Below, piece by piece: positions 22,684-28,444 of a stretch of 28,444 nucleotides of DNA. A program made the translations under genes and the position numbers. The stretch comes from an uncultured Christensenella sp. (GTDB lineage: Bacteria > Bacillota > Clostridia > Christensenellales > UBA3700): NCBI GenBank assembly GCA_910584975.1, contig CAJUEA010000020.1:1-28444 (forward strand), written 5' to 3'. The stretch's first letter is position 1, and every line of letters begins with the position of its first letter. Under the pieces are notes generated by a model, which had not been told where the DNA came from, made no database searches, and was given only the letters and a program-made list of their open reading frames with translations.

Positions 22684-24894
22684 ATGAACAAATTATTATA
22701 TTATTCACCAGCTAAAAAATGGCATTCAGCGCTACCAATGGGCAATGGGCACACTGGCGTTATGGTTTATGGTGGAAAAACATCAGAAAAATTGATGTTT
22801 AATGATACAAATTTATGGTCTGGTTATCCAAAAAATCACGATAATCCTGAAAGTCTTGAATATCTTGACGAAGTTAGAGATTTGATAATGTATGGCAGAA
22901 ACAAAGAGGCACAGGATATAATTGAGGAAAAATTTATTGGAGATTACAGCGATGCATACTTGCCATTGGGTGAAGTTGACATTAAATTTTTAGGTGGAAA
23001 CAAACGCAACTATTCAAGAACTCTTGATTTGTCAAATGGTCTACTGAATATTTCAACAGCAACCATTGAGCGTGAGGCATTTGCAAGCTATCCAGCAAAA
23101 GTTTTTGCTTACAAAATTTCTGCAGAAACGCCAATAAGTATCACTTTAAACGGAAAATCTCAACTTAAATACGAAATAAACACATCAGACGGCAACTTTA
23201 ATATGCTTGGCAATGCTCCTGACTGGGCTGCACCACACTATTTGAAAACAAAAAAAGTTGCAACATATGATGAAGGTAAAGGAATGTGTTTCTGTTTGTC
23301 AGCAAAAATTATGACAAACGGCAAAATATCAACAAACAACAACTCTGTTTTGGTGTCAAAAGCCACAGAAATCACAATATTTTTTACAACAGCAACAGGT
23401 TTTGTTGGTTATGACAAAATGCCACGAACTTCAAGAAAATATGCACTTGACTTGGCACAAAAAACTTTGAATAATCTGCCAAACAATTATGAACAAATCA
23501 AAGAGGCTCATATTGCTGACTATAGTGCAATTTATAGCAAACAATCAATCGATTTGAAAAGTGATATTGACCTTCCAACAGACAGATTACTGAAAGAAGC
23601 TAAATTTGGCAGAGTTCACAACGGCCTTATTGAACTTATTTACAATTATGGCAAATACTTGCTTATTTCATCAAGCAGAAAAGGTGGAAGTGCTGCCACT
23701 CTTCAAGGCATTTGGAATAAGGATTTAAAAGCACCATGGTCAAGTAACTACACCACTAATATCAACACACAAATGAATTATTGGAGTATGAGCCAATGCA
23801 ATATGTCAGAATGTGCGGAACCATTTGTCAGACTTGTTTATGAAATTATGAAACACGGCAAAACCACCTCTCATGTAAACTTTAATTGTGATGGTTTTAC
23901 TTGCAATCACAATGTTGATATATGGCGCAAAACAGCACCTGTAAAAGGAAACAGCGAATATATGTTTTCCCCAATGTGTGGGGTATGGCTTGCGAATGAG
24001 CTTTATGAGCATTTACGCTATGGAGATATGGAGCAATATCGTGATAAAATTCAAGCAATCACAACCGAGGCTGTTAAATTTACTTGCGATTGGCTAATTC
24101 TACGCAATGGAGAATATATTACCTGTCCTTCAACTTCTCCAGAGGCAAGCTTTGTAAAAGACGGCAAAAAATGCAGCGTTGACTATGCAAGTGCATTTGA
24201 CCTTGGCCTAGCAAGACAATTATTTGCAAACTTCCAAGAATTTAGCACTGATGAAATGCTATTGAAAAAAGTTTCTCAGCGTTTAAGCAGACTAAGACCT
24301 TTCACTTGTGGCGAATACGGGATCAACGAATGGAGCTCAGACTATGATATGCCTGAAAAAGGACACAGACACTTTTCTTTGCTTTATGGATTTTATCCTG
24401 CAAAAGTTATCGGATATCACAGAAATCCACAAGAAAGAGAATGGGTTGAGCGTATTTACAATCGTCGTATTGACAATAGTTCAAGCTTTATTGGTTGGAG
24501 TTCTGCTTGGGCAATCAGTTTGGCTGGTAGATTAAGAAAGCCTGAAACAGCAAAAACAATTATCAACAAGATGATTCAAAGGTCTTTCTTTAAAAATCTT
24601 TTTGATTTCCATCCACCTTGCTTTTTCCAAATTGATGGCAACTTTGGATTTATGTCTGCAATAAATGAATTACTGGTTACAGAAGAAGACGGCGTTGTTG
24701 AACTATTACCAGCATTACCTGCTGACTTCACTGAAGGTGAAATTAAAAATCTTCGCACAGCAACTGCAAATGTAATTTCATTCACTTGGAAAGATGGAAA
24801 AATCAATTCACTTAATGTTGAAGGCAAAACAATGAAACTAAGAAATATCAATTTGCATGAAGAATTAAAACTTGATAATGTTGAATTAGTTTAA
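22684..24894 (+). CDS. Glycoside hydrolase family 95 enzyme (alpha-L-fucosidase type)
   Basis: A 736-residue inverting exo-glycosidase. GH95 members remove alpha-1,2-L-fucose and, in some subgroups, L-galactose. Seen: the family start PAKKWHSALPMGNGHTGVMVYGG, split around the HSALPMGNG core, and FNDTNLWSGYP; the barrel motifs GIWNKDLKAPWSSNYTTNIN with NTQMNYW (the Asn pair that helps the catalytic base); STSPEASF holding a candidate acid Glu; and QIDGNFGFMSA with the candidate catalytic Asp. There is no signal peptide, so the enzyme acts in the cytoplasm on imported oligosaccharides. It is followed 82 bases later by a second glycosidase. Substrate subgroup cannot be told by eye. Confidence 0.92.
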   Translation: MNKLLYYSPAKKWHSALPMGNGHTGVMVYGGKTSEKLMFNDTNLWSGYPKNHDNPESLEYLDEVRDLIMYGRNKEAQDIIEEKFIGDYSDAYLPLGEVDIKFLGGNKRNYSRTLDLSNGLLNISTATIEREAFASYPAKVFAYKISAETPISITLNGKSQLKYEINTSDGNFNMLGNAPDWAAPHYLKTKKVATYDEGKGMCFCLSAKIMTNGKISTNNNSVLVSKATEITIFFTTATGFVGYDKMPRTSRKYALDLAQKTLNNLPNNYEQIKEAHIADYSAIYSKQSIDLKSDIDLPTDRLLKEAKFGRVHNGLIELIYNYGKYLLISSSRKGGSAATLQGIWNKDLKAPWSSNYTTNINTQMNYWSMSQCNMSECAEPFVRLVYEIMKHGKTTSHVNFNCDGFTCNHNVDIWRKTAPVKGNSEYMFSPMCGVWLANELYEHLRYGDMEQYRDKIQAITTEAVKFTCDWLILRNGEYITCPSTSPEASFVKDGKKCSVDYASAFDLGLARQLFANFQEFSTDEMLLKKVSQRLSRLRPFTCGEYGINEWSSDYDMPEKGHRHFSLLYGFYPAKVIGYHRNPQEREWVERIYNRRIDNSSSFIGWSSAWAISLAGRLRKPETAKTIINKMIQRSFFKNLFDFHPPCFFQIDGNFGFMSAINELLVTEEDGVVELLPALPADFTEGEIKNLRTATANVISFTWKDGKINSLNVEGKTMKLRNINLHEELKLDNVELV

Positions 24895-24921
24895 TAGATT
24901 ATAAAACAATAATTATTATAA

Positions 24922-24959
24922 AAATAAGTGATTATTCTTAAAACAATAATCATTTATTT
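24922..24959 (+). terminator. Weak hairpin between the two glycosidase genes
   Basis: A 15-bp, nearly all-A/T stem with one G-U pair (24922-24936 with 24945-24959) and an eight-base loop. It ends 17 bases before the next ATG. It may lower read-through or set a processing point; lack of G/C makes a strong terminator unlikely. Confidence 0.4.
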
Positions 24960-24976
24960 TATGAAGGAAGAAATTT

Positions 24977-26932
24977 ATGTTTCAAGTTAAAAGACCAAGA
25001 ATTGCAAGATTTGCAAAATGGGCAAAAATGAATGAGGCTTTTGAAAAAACAAAGCATTATATTGGCACGGACGGCAAAAGCATTGTTCATAGTGTAAAAA
25101 AAGATTGCTCATATTCAAATCACATTGAAATATCAGCATTTTATGTGTCGGGAATAATCAGTTACGGAGCAAAACAAAATGGCGAATTGAGAATTATGCG
25201 ACATGTTGTTTTTCCTACACTTAGATGTTACCCAAACAACACAAGTGGCTCACTGGACTACAATTTTAAAGGTATTAAAATTTCATCACCAAGCAAAGCT
25301 AAAGAAGTTGTTAGCGATTTTGTTTTTGATGGAACTTTAAAAATTCTGTCTAAAATTGACAAACTTAAAGTCAAAAGACATATTTTTCCTGCAACCTCTC
25401 AAAAATGCTTATTAGAGCGCATTACAATCACAAATACGGATAAACAAGATATTTCAGTGCAAATCATTAATCTTGATAAGGATAAGCTTACACCTGCAAG
25501 ATATGGCAACAACCGTGAGCGATACCAATTGGTAACAATTATTTCTGAACGAAATGTTACCATTCGTGCTGGTGCCACTGCAAAAATTGACATTGCTTAT
25601 TGTGGACTTAAGCTTGACGAACAAATTGATATTGATTTTGACAAAGAAGAAAAATTGCGTTTGCAACTAATTGAAAAACTTGACAACTTGCTGCAAATTA
25701 AAACGCCTAATATAAACATAAATCTTATGGCGCGTTATGCAAAAATCAGAGCAAGTGAAAGTATTTTTAAAACAAAAAATGGACTTATGCACTCTCCTGG
25801 TGGTGGAAATTATTACGCTGCTTTGTGGACAAATGACCAGTGTGAATATGTAAATCCATTGTTTGGCTATTTAGGCTATGACATCGGCGAGCAAGAAAGC
25901 ATAAACAGCTACGAACTATATCGCCAATATGTTGCAGAAGATAAAGCCATCATAACCAGCATTGTTGCAGAAGGCGACGACATTTGGCACGGTGCTAAAG
26001 ACAGAGGCGACAGTGCAATGTACGCATATGGCTTGTCAAGATTTCTTTTGACTTATGGTGACAGAAAAATTGCAGAACAATTTATTGAACTTGTTGACAA
26101 AAGCTTGACATACACAATATCTCAAACAAATGAGGATGGCGTAATTGCATCAGACAGCGACGAGCTTGAAAACAGACTTGAATCTGGCAATGCAAACTTG
26201 TGCACATCCACTCTTGCTTACGATGCATTGATAAGTGCAAGCTACCTACACAAAGAGTTTGGAAACATTGAAAAAGCTGATTACTACTTGAAAACAGCAG
26301 AAACTTTAAAGGAAAATATAGTCAAATATTTCAGCAAAAATGTTGAAGGCTATGCTACATTTATGTATTGCAAAGAAGAGCCAAATCTTCGTTCCTGGAT
26401 TTCAATGCCAATGGTTGTGGGCATTTTTGAACGCAGCAAAGCGACAAAAGATGCCCTGCTATCTCCAAAACTTCAAGTTGCAGAAGGTTTATTGTCAGTT
26501 ACAGGCGACAAAACTTTTTGGGACAGATCAACATTGTACACCCTAAGAGGATTATTTAATGCAGGATACAGCACAGAGGCTTTGGAACTACTTGAAAAAT
26601 TCAGCACAGCAAGATTGCTTGGAAATCACATCCCTTATGCTGTCGAGGCATTCCCTGAAGGAAATCAAGCTCAATTATCAGCTGAAAGTGGTCTTTACTT
26701 GCGTATTTTCACTGAAGGTATTCTTGGAATACGCCCAACAGGCTTTGGCAAATTCCAAATCACACCAAACTTGCCAAAAACTTGGGATTGTATGGAGTGT
26801 AATAATATTAAATTTGCAGGCAAAACCATAAACATCAAAGTTACTCGTAAAAAGTCTGGCTACACTCTACAAATCGCACACAATGACACAATTCTTGACT
26901 TTGAAGGCAAAAACTTTGAAATTCAATTATAA
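24977..26932 (+). CDS. Six-hairpin (alpha/alpha)6-barrel glycosidase, family not assigned
   Basis: A 651-residue protein with a beta-sandwich N-terminal third (to about residue 230), an (alpha/alpha)6-type barrel (about 245-590) and a C-terminal beta domain beginning near FGKFQITPNLPKTWD, the organisation of GH78, GH63 and GH65-like enzymes. Acidic motifs in barrel loops that could supply catalysis are LWTNDQCE, AEGDDIWHG, DRGDSAMY and AEAFPEGN-like EAFPEGNQ. No signal peptide, so cytoplasmic. GAAGGAAG precedes the ATG. It probably shares a transcript with the GH95 gene and may act on the product left after defucosylation. I cannot place it in a numbered family with confidence. Confidence 0.75.
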   Translation: MFQVKRPRIARFAKWAKMNEAFEKTKHYIGTDGKSIVHSVKKDCSYSNHIEISAFYVSGIISYGAKQNGELRIMRHVVFPTLRCYPNNTSGSLDYNFKGIKISSPSKAKEVVSDFVFDGTLKILSKIDKLKVKRHIFPATSQKCLLERITITNTDKQDISVQIINLDKDKLTPARYGNNRERYQLVTIISERNVTIRAGATAKIDIAYCGLKLDEQIDIDFDKEEKLRLQLIEKLDNLLQIKTPNININLMARYAKIRASESIFKTKNGLMHSPGGGNYYAALWTNDQCEYVNPLFGYLGYDIGEQESINSYELYRQYVAEDKAIITSIVAEGDDIWHGAKDRGDSAMYAYGLSRFLLTYGDRKIAEQFIELVDKSLTYTISQTNEDGVIASDSDELENRLESGNANLCTSTLAYDALISASYLHKEFGNIEKADYYLKTAETLKENIVKYFSKNVEGYATFMYCKEEPNLRSWISMPMVVGIFERSKATKDALLSPKLQVAEGLLSVTGDKTFWDRSTLYTLRGLFNAGYSTEALELLEKFSTARLLGNHIPYAVEAFPEGNQAQLSAESGLYLRIFTEGILGIRPTGFGKFQITPNLPKTWDCMECNNIKFAGKTINIKVTRKKSGYTLQIAHNDTILDFEGKNFEIQL

Positions 26933-27030
26933 AATTAATCAAAGTAATTGTGATAAAATTTGATTCCAATCAATTTAATTTTATTAAAAATTAGTATGAA
27001 TTTAATTTGAAATAAATATGGTTAAACATA

Positions 27031-27056
27031 AAAGCCACGAAATATTTCGTGGCTTT
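27031..27056. terminator. Strong bidirectional terminator
   Basis: A perfect 26-base palindrome with core AAAGCCACGAAA (27031-27042) and its complement, followed by more T (27052-27058) on the plus strand and by A/T-rich sequence on the other. It closes the glycosidase transcript. Confidence 0.92.
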
Positions 27057-27156
27057 TTATTGCTCATAATATTTTTTGATAACCAAATTAATCTTTACAA
27101 AAAAATTTTAAAGCTAAATTTATTGTTAAACAAGTTTATTTTTTATTAATTGCTAA

Positions 27157-27561
27157 TTAATTATTCACAAGCACATCAACACAAATTGGCAAATGGTCGG
27201 AAATTCGACTTGTTCTGTCCGGATTAATATGGAAATAATCAGATGTTAACACTCTGAAAGTCAAAACTTTTGCAAATTGCTCATTTGTCATAAAGATATG
27301 ATCCCATGTTGGGTCATCATACAAATATCCTCTTGTGTTGTCAAATTTTCTTTGGATGTCAGGCACAAACTTTGTATCAACATAATGTTGTGCAATTTTT
27401 TCATACGCAAAAGAACCACAAGCCTCGCCATAGCATTTGAAATAAGTCACATCATTTTCAGCCAAAGTATTATCACCATTAAATCTACTGTTTTCATGCT
27501 CCATAGAGTTGTAATCTCCAGCCATAAAAACAGGCACATTAGGATATTTTCTTTTACCACA
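27157..27561 (-). pseudogene. 5'-truncated endonuclease/exonuclease/phosphatase-family remnant
   Basis: Only the C-terminal half of an EEP-superfamily (Mg-dependent phosphodiesterase) protein is present. Seen: MAGDYNS with the GDxN motif, PTWDHIFM, and the terminal RISDHLPICVDV with the catalytic Asp-His. The N-terminal motifs (the Asn and Glu metal-ligand strands, about 120-140 residues) are missing. The frame is open from 27561, where a stop codon TAA (27562-27564) interrupts it, only a few bases after the symporter stop at 27569-27571. The residues before the GTG at 27537 (KRKYPN) still read as natural EEP sequence, so the loss is a deletion that joined the gene to the symporter end. There is no ribosome binding site before any possible start. 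Confidence 0.8.
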
Positions 27562-27568
27562 TTACAAT

Positions 27569-28444
27569 TTACTCAAGCACAGCCGTTTTTGTCTGCTCAA
27601 TAATTTCCTCTCCATTCAAGTTCTTATCTTTGAAAATCAAACTTGTAATATAAGTGACAATTGGGCTCACTGCCATACAAATCACACCAATAAGAGGGGC
27701 TCTTTTCACACCATCGGAAATCATATTTGCAAAAGTCAAGCCATTTGCTTTAGGCTCAATCACCCCAAAAACAATAACCAAAATTAAAGTCAATACAAGG
27801 CAAGCAACCATTGATGCATATGCACCATATTTATTGACTTTTTTGCTGTAAAGTCCAAGCACATAAGGTCCGATAAAGCAACCTGCAAGCACACCCCAAC
27901 TCAAAGACATAAGTGTTACAATTGCAGAAATTTTAAACACAGCAAGCAAAACAGAAACGACTACAAAAAACAAACAAAATCCTCTTAACATCCAATTAAC
28001 TTGTTTTTCTGATGCATCTTTTTTGATAAAACCTTTGTAAGCATCCACAGCCACGGATGACGCCCCTGATAAAGACAATGATGCCAATGTTGACATACTT
28101 GCAGAAAGCACAAGAACTACAATCAAACCAAGCACAGCACTTGGAAGAGCTTTTTGCAACATTAGTGGCACAATCAAATCGAACCCACCCTCTGGCACTT
28201 CACTAAAGAAAAGATGACCCAAAGCACCGGTAAAATATGCACCAAACCCAATAACCAAACAAAAAATTGTGCTTACAACCATAGCTTGTTTGATAGATTT
28301 GTTGCTTTTTACAGCATAAAACTTATGTACAGATTGAGGCAATCCCCAAACACCAAAAGATGTCAACAACACCAAAATAATACAGTTAAATAGTGGCGAA
28401 TCAAGCCCACCACCACTAGCCGGCACCAAACCAAAGCCATCGGT
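27569..28444 (-). CDS. Sodium:solute symporter, N-terminus beyond the window
   Basis: The C-terminal 290 or so residues of an SSS-family (PutP/PanF-type) sodium-coupled transporter with about eight hydrophobic helices. Seen: SFGVWGLPQSVHKFYAVKS, resembling the family's helix 6-7 signature with a Gln/Pro before a basic residue, and LVLSASMSTLASLSLSGAS, the Na+-binding Ser-rich segment of helix 8. The frame is open to base 28444; the TTG at 28429 is internal. Substrate is unknown. The adjacent downstream gene is the truncated EEP remnant. Confidence 0.88.
   Translation of the reverse strand, partial: TDGFGLVPASGGGLDSPLFNCIILVLLTSFGVWGLPQSVHKFYAVKSNKSIKQAMVVSTIFCLVIGFGAYFTGALGHLFFSEVPEGGFDLIVPLMLQKALPSAVLGLIVVLVLSASMSTLASLSLSGASSVAVDAYKGFIKKDASEKQVNWMLRGFCLFFVVVSVLLAVFKISAIVTLMSLSWGVLAGCFIGPYVLGLYSKKVNKYGAYASMVACLVLTLILVIVFGVIEPKANGLTFANMISDGVKRAPLIGVICMAVSPIVTYITSLIFKDKNLNGEEIIEQTKTAVLE

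Noticed and set aside
1..28444. tRNA genes, CRISPR arrays, insertion sequences
   Set aside because: No cloverleaf, spaced direct repeats or transposase motifs were recognised on either strand.

Overview
The window is strongly AT-rich chromosomal DNA, most likely from an uncultured anaerobic member of the Bacillota (Clostridia). The reasons are AGGAGG-type ribosome binding sites, sigma-A-type promoters, a threonine T-box, an infC-rpmI-rplT attenuator, rubrerythrin, LuxS, and a gene order resembling the spoIVB-spo0A and spoIIM-deoB-dacF sporulation loci of Bacillus and Clostridium. All names come from reading the sequence by eye; no database search was run.

Layout. 1-2600: the edge of a possible prophage or prophage remnant, with a terminase large subunit running off the left end, a membrane-anchored secreted protein and a helix-turn-helix protein. 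2662-6120: a two-gene operon of an FGGY carbohydrate kinase and an FAD oxidase of the alkylglycerone-phosphate-synthase fold. 6270-11000: a sporulation-type cluster read on the minus strand (spoIVB, a Spo0A that is only its DNA-binding domain, a SpoIIM-like membrane protein, a phosphopentomutase homologue with its metal ligands gone, and a DacF-type D,D-carboxypeptidase). 11248-14157: a cation/proton antiporter, a small PC4/YdbC-type protein and rubrerythrin. 14347-21339: housekeeping genes yebC-proA, then infC-rpmI-rplT and an adjacent TrmH-type methyltransferase with its own promoter, and thrS behind a T-box. 21486-22055: luxS. 22177-27056: two cytoplasmic glycoside hydrolases on the plus strand. 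27157-28444: a 5'-truncated endonuclease/exonuclease/phosphatase remnant abutting a sodium:solute symporter that runs off the right end.

The most notable region is 8450-9800. A stand-alone Spo0A effector domain lies where spo0A normally sits, directly after spoIVB. Its own promoter overlaps four perfect TGTCGAA Spo0A boxes that all lie on one 10-bp register. Downstream, the SpoIIM-like and degenerate phosphopentomutase genes have excellent sigma-A promoters so close to the start codon that their mRNAs should have almost no or no 5' leader. Together this looks like a sporulation locus that has been reduced or rewired: the phosphorylation input has gone, but the DNA-binding output and its sites remain.
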